Shown here: piece after piece, positions 34,464 to 44,100 of the stretch
How the letters are laid out: every line of letters begins with the position of its first letter
Numbering within the stretch: the stretch's first letter is position 1
DNA from: Fulvivirga sediminis
GTDB lineage: Bacteria > Bacteroidota > Bacteroidia > Cytophagales > Cyclobacteriaceae
Direction: 5' to 3'
Length of the DNA: 64,000 nt
Assembly: GCF_016757215.1 (NCBI RefSeq)
Contig: NZ_JAESIY010000001.1
Coordinates: forward strand, 124,001-188,000
Program-made: the position numbers and the translations under genes
Notes under the pieces: model-generated
Seen by the model: only the letters and a program-made list of their open reading frames with translations
Databases searched by the model: none
What the model was told of the DNA's origin: nothing

Positions 34464-35418
34464 CCTTTTCATTTTTGTTTTCAGGCAATATTATGGAAAG
34501 TACTATGGAGGTAACTAGTGTTAATAAAATTATAGCAAATGATATATAGATAGGAATATCAATATGGAAAATTTCTAATAACATTTTTGCTCCTATGAAA
34601 ATAAGAATAAAAGCAAGACCTTTTTGTAATAGGTAAAATCTGTCTATAATATTGGCTAAAAGGAAAAACTTGGCTCTAAGGCCTAGCACAGCAAAAATGT
34701 TTGAGGTGTAGATGATAAACTCACTTTGTGTAATGGCAAAAGCAGCAGGAATAGAGTCTACAGCAAAAATCAGGTCAGTAGTTTCTATTAATATTATTAC
34801 TAAAAAAAGGGGAGTAAATAATATATTTCCTTTGCGTCTTATTAAGAACCTGCCGCCAAAGTCACCTTTAGTAATTTTTAAATGCTTTCTTGCAAATTTT
34901 AAAACAGGATTTTTGCCAGGATCTATTTCATCTTCCTCTCCTTCAAAGTAAATTTTAATACCAGAATATACTAGGAAAATGCCAAAGATGTAAAGTATCC
35001 AATAGAACTGGCTAATAAGGTACGCCCCTACAAAAATGAATATGGCCCGGAAAAGTATGGCACCTATAATACCCCAAAAAAGTATATTATGATAATACTC
35101 TTCTTTAACCTTGAAATACCGTAGTATGAGCAGTATAACGAAAATATTATCTACTGAAAGTGCATACTCCGTAAGGTAAGCTGAAAAATAGGCTAAGGAT
35201 GCCTCAGCTCCTCCGTCATTGAGGTAGATGAGATAGCCGAATATGACCGATACAACCACCCAAAATATTGATTGGAATAATGCTGATCGGGCAGGTATTT
35301 TATGTGCTTTTCTGTTAAAAACACCTAGATCAATTACTAAAAATGAGATGATAATCAGCCCAAATATCCCAAAAAGAATAGGCTCATTGGCGTTATCAAA
35401 AAGAGAAAATGTAGACAT
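34456..35418 (-). CDS. TerC/Alx-family integral membrane protein
   Basis: This is a 320-residue membrane protein with about eight or nine helices. TerC marks are seen: the N-terminal helix with FLVIDLGVFNRKAHKIP, then EYALSVDNIFVILLIL and LIETTDLIFAVDSIPAAFAIT, both with the conserved Asp that may bind a metal. The loop has a charged EGEEDEIDPG near the middle. Family members export Mn2+ or protect against pH and metal stress, so this is a probable Mn2+ exporter rather than a tellurite enzyme. A TACTTTTG -7 box (complement of 35489-35496) lies upstream on the minus strand. Confidence 0.9.
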   Translation of the reverse strand: MSTFSLFDNANEPILFGIFGLIIISFLVIDLGVFNRKAHKIPARSALFQSIFWVVVSVIFGYLIYLNDGGAEASLAYFSAYLTEYALSVDNIFVILLILRYFKVKEEYYHNILFWGIIGAILFRAIFIFVGAYLISQFYWILYIFGIFLVYSGIKIYFEGEEDEIDPGKNPVLKFARKHLKITKGDFGGRFLIRRKGNILFTPLFLVIILIETTDLIFAVDSIPAAFAITQSEFIIYTSNIFAVLGLRAKFFLLANIIDRFYLLQKGLAFILIFIGAKMLLEIFHIDIPIYISFAIILLTLVTSIVLSIILPENKNEKAK

Positions 35419-35572
35419 TTAACCGTGAGTCAAGGGGAAAGGATAGTTATCCAATATGTTAGGCTTTTTAACCATAGTGCAACAGTTTCAAAAGTACAAA
35501 ATTAATTGCAACCTTAGAGTGCGATTTTATGGATTATAGGAAAAAATAATTAATATGAATTGAATATTCTAC

Positions 35573-35983
35573 TTAATTATTGCATTGATCACATATTCCT
35601 TGTATCAATAGATTTTTCTCCTTGGCTGTAAAGCCTGAAGGAAGTTTCACTTGTGGAATTTGAATGTTATCCATGCACTGAGTGAGGCCGCAATTGTCAC
35701 ATTTAAAATGTACATGCTCATGGTGATGTTCCTCTTTACTACACTCATGGCATACCGCATATTTGGTTACACCTTCGTCATCCAGTACTTTATGAATAAT
35801 TCCTTTGTCTAAAAATGATTTGAGTGTTCTGTACACCGTAACGCGATCGTGGCTTACATCTATTTGGTTTTCTATGTCAGAATTAGAAAGGGCATGCTCA
35901 TTGTTAACCAGGAGTTGGAGTACTTCTGATCTGCAAGGAGTAGATTTTAATTTATAGTCATTCAGAATTTTTTTCGTATCCAT
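35573..35983 (-). CDS. Fur-family metalloregulator
   Basis: This is a 136-residue Fur-family repressor. A winged helix comes first (LLVNNEHALSNSDIENQIDVSHDRVTVYRTL, with YRTLKSFLDKGII). Next is a His-rich sensor segment (HECSKEEHHHEHVHFKC), two CxxC structural zinc motifs (CDNC and the terminal CDQC) and the helix between. This could be Fur, Zur or PerR; the His cluster alone does not decide. It lies 11 nt after the ABC exporter gene and on the same strand, so the two are likely one operon, which suggests that the exporter is metal-linked or that the link is only positional. Confidence 0.88.
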   Translation of the reverse strand: MDTKKILNDYKLKSTPCRSEVLQLLVNNEHALSNSDIENQIDVSHDRVTVYRTLKSFLDKGIIHKVLDDEGVTKYAVCHECSKEEHHHEHVHFKCDNCGLTQCMDNIQIPQVKLPSGFTAKEKNLLIQGICDQCNN

Positions 35984-35994
35984 GATCGGCCAGT

Positions 35995-37815
35995 TTAATT
36001 TGCCTGAAATTGAAGGCTAAGCAAGTGACTATATATACCTTTATCATAAGTAGAAAGTTCCTCATGGGTTCCTGATTCTACTATGTTGCCATTTTTAATG
36101 ACGAATATATTATCAGCTTTTCTAATGGTAGATAGTCTATGTGCTATCATAATAGTGGTTCTGCCTTCCATTAGTTTGTCTAGTGCTTCCTGCACCAGTA
36201 CTTCAGACTCGGCATCAAGCGCACTAGTAGCTTCATCTAAAATAAGTATAGATGGGTCTTTCAAAATGGCCCTGGCAATAGCTATTCTTTGCCTTTGACC
36301 CCCACTTAGCTTTATCCCTCTGTCTCCTACTAATGTATCAAATTTCTCTGGGAAATTCTCTATAAATTCCAGAGCGTTAGCTTTTTCTGCCGCATTTTTT
36401 ATTTCTTCTTCAGTGGCTCCGGGCTTAGCGTACTCAATGTTTTCCTTTATACTTCCTCCAAAGAGCATTACTTCCTGAGGTACTATGCCTATGTTACTGC
36501 GGTAGTAGGCAAGGTCATATTCGGTATATGTTTTATTGTCTATTACAATGTTGCCTGAATCAACATTGTAGAATCTCATAAGAAGCTGTATGATGGTAGA
36601 TTTACCAGCCCCACTTGGTCCAACGAGTGCTATTTTTTGACCTTCTTTTATGGTAAGGTTTAAGCCTTTCAATATATCTATTTCCTTTCTTCCTGGATAG
36701 GCGAAAGTAACATTGTCATAAATAATATCTCCTTTTAGCTTTTCCTTATTAGCTACACCATTTCTGGTTTCTGGTGTTTCGTTGATGATTTCTATTACCC
36801 TTTCAGAAGCACCTATGGCTCGCTGAATCTGGCTGAAAACCTCTCCTAATCCGGCTAGTGAGCCTCCAATAAATGCTGTATAAAGAACAAAAGACATGAG
36901 GTCACCTACACTCATGTGGCCGTTTTGAACCAAAGTGGCTCCGTACCACATAATGGCTACTAATGCTCCTAAAAGGGCAAAAATGATAAACGATATTAGC
37001 ATGCCACGATATTTGGCAGTTTTTAGGGCTATGTTTACCGTTTCATTTACCTTTTTGGTATATCTATTAATTTCAAATATTTCATTTGTAAATGCCTTTA
37101 CTGTATTTACCGCATGTATGGTCTCTTCTACTATTACATTGGTCTCTGCGAGCTTGTCTTGGGTAGACTTTGATAAATTTCTGATGAATTTGCCAAAAAC
37201 AAGAGCTGCAATAACCACAACAGGAAAAGTGCATATCATGAACAGCGTAAGCTTAGGGGCTATTACGGCTATTATTACGGTACCTATTATGAGGCTGGCC
37301 ATTTGGCGGAATAGCTCCGCTAAGGTAATAGAGAATGTGTCTTGCAATAAAGATACATCAGAAGTGATGCGGCTGATCAACTCCCCTACTCTTCGGTTAT
37401 CAAAAAACTTAATAGGCAGCATGAGTATTTTACCAAACAGATCTTGCCTTAAATCAGCCATAGATCTCTCGTTTACCAAGGCAAATAGATATACTCTGAA
37501 AAAGGAGAATATACTTTGAATGAACAAAATGCCAATTAGTATCAATGTAACCTCCCCGATGGAAGTGATAATCCAGTCTTTTCCTGGTACTACTACCCAA
37601 GGTTTACCATCGGCTATATCTATGAGCTTACCAGCAAAATAAGGAAAGCCCAGGAGGGTAGTGCTGCTGAAAAACAGGCATACCATGCCGAAAATAAATG
37701 TTGATTTGTAGGGAAGGATGTATCGGAATACCCTTATAAGCTTTGCAAAATTCTTTTTATCCAGTTTCCTTTTTTCGCCTTCTTTTAGGGGTTCTCTTCC
37801 TCTTCTTTTAGCCAT
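35995..37815 (-). CDS. ABC transporter, fused membrane and ATPase domains (exporter)
   Basis: This is a 606-residue half-transporter that works as a homodimer. Six membrane helices occupy residues about 30-340 (IFGMVCLFFSSTTLLGFPYF; MGMVCLF-type first helix). The ATPase then has Walker A GPSGAGKSTIIQLL (near 399), the signature LSGGQRQRIAIARA and Walker B ILILDEATSALD. The H-loop IAHRLSTIRKADNI is also present. It looks like an MsbA/BmrA-type lipid or drug exporter. The substrate is not readable from sequence. It is upstream of the Fur-type gene by 11 nt. Confidence 0.93.
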   Translation of the reverse strand: MAKRRGREPLKEGEKRKLDKKNFAKLIRVFRYILPYKSTFIFGMVCLFFSSTTLLGFPYFAGKLIDIADGKPWVVVPGKDWIITSIGEVTLILIGILFIQSIFSFFRVYLFALVNERSMADLRQDLFGKILMLPIKFFDNRRVGELISRITSDVSLLQDTFSITLAELFRQMASLIIGTVIIAVIAPKLTLFMICTFPVVVIAALVFGKFIRNLSKSTQDKLAETNVIVEETIHAVNTVKAFTNEIFEINRYTKKVNETVNIALKTAKYRGMLISFIIFALLGALVAIMWYGATLVQNGHMSVGDLMSFVLYTAFIGGSLAGLGEVFSQIQRAIGASERVIEIINETPETRNGVANKEKLKGDIIYDNVTFAYPGRKEIDILKGLNLTIKEGQKIALVGPSGAGKSTIIQLLMRFYNVDSGNIVIDNKTYTEYDLAYYRSNIGIVPQEVMLFGGSIKENIEYAKPGATEEEIKNAAEKANALEFIENFPEKFDTLVGDRGIKLSGGQRQRIAIARAILKDPSILILDEATSALDAESEVLVQEALDKLMEGRTTIMIAHRLSTIRKADNIFVIKNGNIVESGTHEELSTYDKGIYSHLLSLQFQAN

Positions 37816-37965
37816 TCAATATATCTTTATATAAGATTTGCCAGTTGTGCAGCTACAAATTTATCGACTAATAACTTTATAGACTAATCAAGCGTTCAAA
37901 ATATGTAATTGGCCGGAGTAATTCGGATTTTTACCATATATTTAAGCAGATTATTAAGTAGAGTT

Positions 37966-38877
37966 ATGTATTCCTATAAACGATTATTAGTAGCGCTCGA
38001 CCTTACAGAGATGGACGAGACATTATTTTCATATACTTCCAAATTAGTAGATATTCTTAATACTGATAAGGTATATTTTTTTCACGTGGCCAAATCTTTA
38101 GAGCTACCAGAGAAAGTGAAAGAAGCATATCCTGATCTTATGGCTCCCACAGATGAGGCTCTGAAGGAACAGATACAAAAGAAGGTAGAAGAAAAGTTTA
38201 AGTCTAAATGTGATTATAGCGTAGAGATTAAAGAAGGCAATGCAGAAGATAAAATTTTGCGCTGGGCAGACATAAAAGAGATAGACTTACTTGTGGTAGG
38301 TAAAAAAGTAAACCTTAAAGGCAAAGGAACTTTAACAGGTAAACTGGCAAAAACCATACATTGCTCCGTGCTGTTTGTGCCTGAAGAGGCTAAAGATACG
38401 GTATCTTCTGTGTTGATAGCTACAGACTGCTCTAAAACATCAGCTTTGGCACTTGAAGAGGCTATGTTTTTTAAAGAAAGAACAGGCGCTCAGGTAGTAG
38501 TGCAAAATTCTTTTGAGGTACCTTCTGGCTATCATACCAGTGGTAAATCATATGAAGAGTTTACTGAAATTATGAGAAGCAATGCTTATGAAGATGTAGT
38601 GGGGTTTCTTAATGATAACAAAGTGAAAGAAGGTGATGTTGAAATTATTCTTTCGCATGATGAGGAAGATGATCCTGCAGAAAGAGCCTGGGAGGTAGCG
38701 GAAGAAAAGAAAGTAGACTTGATAATGATTGGATCTAAAGGAAGAACCGGTTTGGCCTCTATACTTTTAGGTAGTGTGGCTGATAAAATGGTGGCCTATA
38801 ATACTGTTATTCCTTTGTTAATAGTGAAGGATAAAAAAGAGAATTTAAGCTTTTTGCAGGCATTGCTTGACCTGTAA
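37966..38877 (+). CDS. Tandem universal stress protein
   Basis: This protein has 303 residues from the ATG at 37966 (the frame also opens upstream at a TTG, giving a tail that is not conserved-looking). Two Usp domains are in tandem. The first begins YKRLLVALDLTEMDETLFSY and ends around GKLAKTIHCSVLFVPE. The second begins VSSVLIATDCSKTSALALEEA and ends MIGSKGRTGLASILLGSVADKMV, with the nucleotide-binding GxxGRTG pattern and SVADKM. The second domain is the ATP-binding type and the first is degenerate. It is a cytoplasmic stress factor, monocistronic. Confidence 0.88.
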   Translation: MYSYKRLLVALDLTEMDETLFSYTSKLVDILNTDKVYFFHVAKSLELPEKVKEAYPDLMAPTDEALKEQIQKKVEEKFKSKCDYSVEIKEGNAEDKILRWADIKEIDLLVVGKKVNLKGKGTLTGKLAKTIHCSVLFVPEEAKDTVSSVLIATDCSKTSALALEEAMFFKERTGAQVVVQNSFEVPSGYHTSGKSYEEFTEIMRSNAYEDVVGFLNDNKVKEGDVEIILSHDEEDDPAERAWEVAEEKKVDLIMIGSKGRTGLASILLGSVADKMVAYNTVIPLLIVKDKKENLSFLQALLDL

Positions 38878-38892
38878 ATCAAAAGATAAAAT

Positions 38893-38920
38893 GGCCTTCT
38901 TTTTTATACAAAGGAAGGCC
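38893..38920 (+). terminator. Terminator after the Usp gene
   Basis: Arms GGCCTTC (38893-38899) and GAAGGCC (38914-38920) form a hairpin 15 nt after the Usp stop codon. It is followed by TTATTC, so the T run is only moderate. Confidence 0.55.
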
Positions 38921-38949
38921 TTATTCATTTCGCTTATTTTTTTTACCTG

Positions 38950-39525
38950 CTACTTAATCGTAACTTTTGCGTTGATTTTAATTTTCACAGGATCTCTTAA
39001 AATCGTTTTCTGATTACCAATTATCTGATACTTTGTAAGTACAGCTTCTTTGTTAATATCATCAAAGGTTAATCTTAAGAATCTAGCTGACTGATAAATA
39101 GGGTTATCTTCTTCATACTTAGCTTCTACTTTTTTGATATTGCTTAAATTATCTAAGTAGTAAATTTTCAAGTATTTAATTTCAGCATCTTCATTGTCTG
39201 TAGTGTAGGAGCGCACTTTTAGATTGCTTTTATTATCCTGATCGTTTTTCTCAGTGTAGAGTCCTCTAAGTGTGGGCTTATTAATGTTTATATTTTCAAA
39301 AATCTTAAATTCCTTGTCCCATACAGAGCTATCTGGCTGTATGGTAGAGGTGGCGGTGTCACCAGCCACTACTGCAGATTTATGAATGACGGCGCCTTTG
39401 GAGATGAGCAGGTGCTTTTGGGCTGCCATCAGGCTGTCAATATTATAATAATATGAAATTTCTTTTTCTGGCTTCATGTTACATGAAGCCAGAAAAAGGA
39501 TTGTTAATAATGCGAGGTATCTCAT
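38950..39525 (-). CDS. Lipoprotein of unknown function
   Basis: This is a 191-residue lipoprotein (signal LALLTILFLASCNM, Cys15). The mature part is mainly beta strands without a motif I can name (YYYNIDSLMAAQKHLLIS, VRSYTTDNEDAEIKYLKIYY, AVLTKYQIIGNQKTIL). Its ATG is directly adjacent to the stop of gpmI with no gap, so the two share a transcript. It is probably a last, unrelated member of the prfA-to-gpmI run. Function is open. Confidence 0.75.
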   Translation of the reverse strand: MRYLALLTILFLASCNMKPEKEISYYYNIDSLMAAQKHLLISKGAVIHKSAVVAGDTATSTIQPDSSVWDKEFKIFENININKPTLRGLYTEKNDQDNKSNLKVRSYTTDNEDAEIKYLKIYYLDNLSNIKKVEAKYEEDNPIYQSARFLRLTFDDINKEAVLTKYQIIGNQKTILRDPVKIKINAKVTIK

Positions 39526-41046
39526 TTAAACTAATACGTCTCCGGTCATTTCTTCAGGTATATCAACACCCATAAGTGTAAGGATAGTAGGTGCTAAATC
39601 TCCTAATTTACCATCTTTTATTTTTCCTTTAAAGTCATTACTAGCTAGGATACAAGGTACTAAATTAGTAGTATGAGCGGTATTTGGAGTTCCATCAGGG
39701 TTAACCATAATATCTGAGTTGCCATGGTCAGCTATTATAATGATATCATATCCATTATCAAGGGCTGTTTCAGTAACTGCTTTAGCACATCCATCTACGG
39801 TTTCACAAGCTTTTACGGCAGCTTCAAACACACCGGTATGACCCACCATATCTGGGTTAGCAAAGTTAAGGCAAATAAAATCAGGCTCCTTAGATTCTAG
39901 TTCAGGAATGATTTTATCCTTAATGTCATTGGCACTCATTTCAGGCTGTAAATCATAAGTAGCTACTTTTGGAGATGGGCATAATAACCTTTTTTCTCCT
40001 TCAAATTCACTTTCTTGACCTCCTGAAAAGAAGAAAGTAACGTGTGGATATTTCTCTGTTTCAGCTATTCTTATTTGTTTCTTGCCTGCTCTTTCCAGTA
40101 CCTCACCTAATGTGTTTTTAAGATTATCTTTTTTGAAAAGAACGTTCACATCTTTAAATGTGTCATCATAAGTGGTCATGGTAAGGTAATGCAACTTCAG
40201 CTTTTTCATATCTTGCTCAGGGAAATCTTTCTGAGTAAGCGCCTGAGTGATTTGTCTACCACGGTCAGTTCTGAAGTTGAAGCATATCACAACATCATCT
40301 TCCTGAATAGTAGCTAGTGGTTGGCCATTTTCACCTACATGTACAATCGGTTTGATAAACTCATCAGTTACATCATCAGCATATGATTCTTTTACTGCAG
40401 AGATAAGGTCAGGAGCTTCTTTACCTTTGCCATTTACCATGGCGTCATAAGCTAACTTCACTCGCTCCCATCGGTTATCTCTATCCATAGCGTAGTATCT
40501 ACCTACTATAGATGCTATTTCTCCTGTGGTTTTTTTAGTGTGATCTATAAGGTCTTTTAAGTAACCTTCTCCTCCTTTAGGATCGGTATCTCGTCCATCT
40601 GTGAAGGCGTGAATAAATACATTATCTAGGTTCTTATCCTTAGCCAGGGAGCATAACCCTTTCAGGTGCTTAATATGAGAATGAACACCGCCATCAGACA
40701 GTAGCCCCATGAAATGGACATTCTTTCCATTACTTTTAGCATATTCAAAGGCTTCGTTAAGTACAGGATTGTCATCAATGGTGTGCTCTTCGAATGCCTT
40801 ATTTATTTTTACCAGATCCTGATAAACAATTCTACCAGCTCCAATATTCATGTGTCCCACTTCGGAGTTACCCATTTGTCCTTCAGGCAGACCAACGGCT
40901 AGGCCGGAAGCTTCTAATTTACTGTGGGAGAACTTTTCAAAGCAGCTATCAACAAAGGGTGTGTTGGCAGCTTCGATAGCTGAAACCTCAGGGTTTGTAC
41001 CCAGGCCCCAACCATCTAATATCATTAATAAGACTTTCTTGCTCAT
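39526..41046 (-). CDS. gpmI: 2,3-bisphosphoglycerate-independent phosphoglycerate mutase
   Basis: This is a Mn2+-dependent glycolytic enzyme that converts 3-phosphoglycerate to 2-phosphoglycerate, 506 residues long. The alkaline-phosphatase fold starts KVLLMILDGWGLG (metal Asp) with the catalytic serine in GQMGNSEVGHMNIGAG (near residue 62). AFTDGRDTDPKGG and the final metal ligands in PDMVGHTGVFEAAVKACE and IIIADHGNSD complete the set. The length is standard. It sits downstream of the phosphoesterase-barrel gene and is followed without gap by a lipoprotein. Confidence 0.96.
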   Translation of the reverse strand: MSKKVLLMILDGWGLGTNPEVSAIEAANTPFVDSCFEKFSHSKLEASGLAVGLPEGQMGNSEVGHMNIGAGRIVYQDLVKINKAFEEHTIDDNPVLNEAFEYAKSNGKNVHFMGLLSDGGVHSHIKHLKGLCSLAKDKNLDNVFIHAFTDGRDTDPKGGEGYLKDLIDHTKKTTGEIASIVGRYYAMDRDNRWERVKLAYDAMVNGKGKEAPDLISAVKESYADDVTDEFIKPIVHVGENGQPLATIQEDDVVICFNFRTDRGRQITQALTQKDFPEQDMKKLKLHYLTMTTYDDTFKDVNVLFKKDNLKNTLGEVLERAGKKQIRIAETEKYPHVTFFFSGGQESEFEGEKRLLCPSPKVATYDLQPEMSANDIKDKIIPELESKEPDFICLNFANPDMVGHTGVFEAAVKACETVDGCAKAVTETALDNGYDIIIIADHGNSDIMVNPDGTPNTAHTTNLVPCILASNDFKGKIKDGKLGDLAPTILTLMGVDIPEEMTGDVLV

Positions 41047-41100
41047 AATTTTAAAAGGTTTGCTGCAAAAAACGGCAATTTTGGCTTGGTATTCAAAGGC

Positions 41101-44100
41101 TCAGTTAAAAACATTGCCCAGGCTAAATAATATAAGTCCGGATTCTTCTTCTGAGAAGGCGACGGATAAATTGAGTGTGAATTTTTCTTGAAGAGGAACA
41201 AGATAAAAGCCCATTCCATAGCCTGTGTGCCACTTATTTGAAACATCCAGGTCATCAAATACACGACCGCTATCTACAAAGCCACGAAGGCCAACTTTGA
41301 TAGGTAAAATTTGGGTGCGACGCTGAAAAAGCTGCATCCTTACCTCACTGTTAAAAAAGGCGGTAGATTCACCCGTAAAACGGTTTCTTCGATAGCCTCT
41401 TAAATCATTATTTTGACCTAAGTATTTGAGGTTGTAAAACGGAATATCTCCAAATGAAGTGGATCCACCTATTTTAAGACCCAGTGTGAGCGGGTTTTCC
41501 CAATAGTTAGACATAAACTGCTCCAGTGAAGCGTAGGCCAAACCAAAATTGTCATAATTGGAGTTATTAATATAACTACCATTGGTATAGTCAACAAAAA
41601 AGCGCATCCCTCTTAAGCTTAGGTTCGGGCGGTCTCTGAAATCTAGATTTAATTTAGCTTTAGTAGTGAAAAAGCTTTGATCATCGCTGCCTGGGAGAGG
41701 TGCACTTTCTGGGTTCGCATAGTAAATGTTATTTTCTTTGAGTTGTTCGCTATTATGCTCATAGCCTATTCCTACTTTGAAATTGCTGAACTTCAGGAAA
41801 TCTCTTACTAACCCTATGCTAGCATTATAAGTATTATATTGTACGTTATAATAGTTGGCATCCATTAAGTCATCTGTTTTTGGGGTGTCATTGCCTCTTC
41901 CGAAGTAGTAATTGATCTTATTTGGAACGCCTGCTTCAGCATCCAGGTAAGTATCCCATTTGCCAAAGGTATACTTCCACCGGCCTTCATATTTGAAACC
42001 GAGGTTTCCTATGGTGGTGGCTGAAGCGCTTATAAAATGTGTACTGCTAAAGTCTGACTTGCCATATTTTTGTTGTGTGAACCTGATCCCGGCATTAAAA
42101 GAAACACCATTATCTGCATTGTAAGAAAGGTATGCCAGTGGTAAATAAGTTTCGTACTTGAAAGCAGTGCGATTGTATACGTAAGCATCAGGGTTTTTCG
42201 ATTTTGACATTTTTGCTTCAGAGCCCAGTGCATAATCAGGGTTCTCATTTAGATCATAGATTATGGTCTGCTTGCTCCAATTGGTAGCAGAAGAGGTGTC
42301 TTCAAAGGTGTCTTTGCCTGGGCCTGGTATTACTCTTACCAGAATGGAGGGCTTTTTGCTATCACCTGAAATTTTAAAAACATCTTCACCATCTAAGCCA
42401 AATAGGTGAATTTCCTTGGTTTCTTCAGGGTGAAATAGGCGGTGATAGAGAATTTTTACTTTTTCTCCATCTTTTAGCATTTTGTGTACGGTTACGTCTA
42501 CCGAGCCATTTTCGTTTCTTACCACATCAAAATATTCATGCTTTTCCGAACCGATTATATTCACTTCCTTCGCTAACATGAGATAGTATTCTTCGGCATA
42601 TTTATCCAAATCTCTGATTCTTGCTTTGAGCTTATCTTCTATTTCTTTGCCATCAGGGTTATAGATTTCTTCAGGCATATTGAGTACTGCTTTGTGTATA
42701 ATGTCATCAGTAATTTTATTTTGAATATACTGGGCCTCAGCTATCCAATCTTCTTTAGTGGATTCATTGGCTAGTGCTCTGTCCATATGGCGCGCTTGCC
42801 ACATGAGGCTGCGCATGCCTTTTATCTCATAGTCAAAATTTTCTCCACTAGCTTTGGCCCATTCTCTGTCTGCTAACCATGGAATTATGCCATCCCATTT
42901 AGAAAACACATGATCTCTATCTCTAGGTACAGGGCGGTAGAGGGTGCCTTTTTCCTGATCATAACCTATCCACTTCCAATTGTCTTCATGCTTACCCCAG
43001 TCTCCAACCAGAATATCAAATACCCTGGCTCTTATAAACTCATTTTCAGCTATACGATTATCATTATCTTCATATAAGTCTCTAAACATTTGTAGTGAAT
43101 GCTTTACATCATCACCATTGCCAAAAACTATTTCTACTTTATCAGGATTGATAGGTTTTTCTTCCAGCATGCCTAGTAGGTGGGTGTATTTTTCGCTGAA
43201 CTTTCCCAGCTGGGGGCTTTCAGGTAATACATACAGCGTAGGTCTGGGGTGAAGTATACCAATTTCATCTAGCATAATGCTGGATGCCATGGCGCCGTAA
43301 GGCTGCTCTGTGGTAGTTTGGTCACGGAGGACATTACTTACAATGGTGCCTCGCAGTTCATAAGGCAAAGCTTTTATCGGATCTTTATTTACTGATCTGA
43401 AAGTGTATTCTTTTCCGTTGCCTCCTTTTAGTTTCAATGAAGTTGTCTGTCGGCCACCTCCCACAGCATATGGAGTAAGCCCCTGAAAGGTGGTGTCTAG
43501 ATGTAAATATGGTGCTTTTACTGGTGTAAGCCAGCTGCTACGATAGTGCTGACCAAAGAAGAGTTTGTATAGCACATCTTTTCTGTATTCCGGGCCGGCT
43601 ATTCTCATTACATATTGAGCCGTATCTTGCCTTTGGCCCGGAAGAGTAACTTCTTCTTTGCATGGAGAGCTGCGATGATTAATAAGTACAGATGAGTCTT
43701 TCATATCCAAACAAGAGGAGGCAAAAAGCGGAATTTCTTTTGCGGAATTCTGATCCTTGAGTGCTATAAAGTCAGAAGTTATTTTTCCACTTTTAAAGTA
43801 GTTGATGACCATATAACCTTTTTCTTCTGTAGCAAATGGGATGGGAGGATTCTTGGCCAGATAGTCTGAAGAGCCCAAAGAACCGCTATTGATATAAATG
43901 TTATCCTGTGCTTTAATAATCTCTTGATTTTTTTCATGAGTAGAAGCATATATCACTGAATTATAGTCTCTTAAAACTTTAGTCATGATATGGGCAAAAG
44001 GGCTGTAATTTTCATTAGATAAGTCTACGGTTCTTCCTATATTCTGACGGTATGAAATGATAAGCCCTTTGGCTACCGGGACAGGCCATAACCAATCCTT

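Noticed and set aside
36935-37519. A 194-residue plus-strand open frame inside the ABC exporter gene
   Set aside because: It is the antisense shadow of the transporter's membrane domain; no promoter and no recognisable protein.
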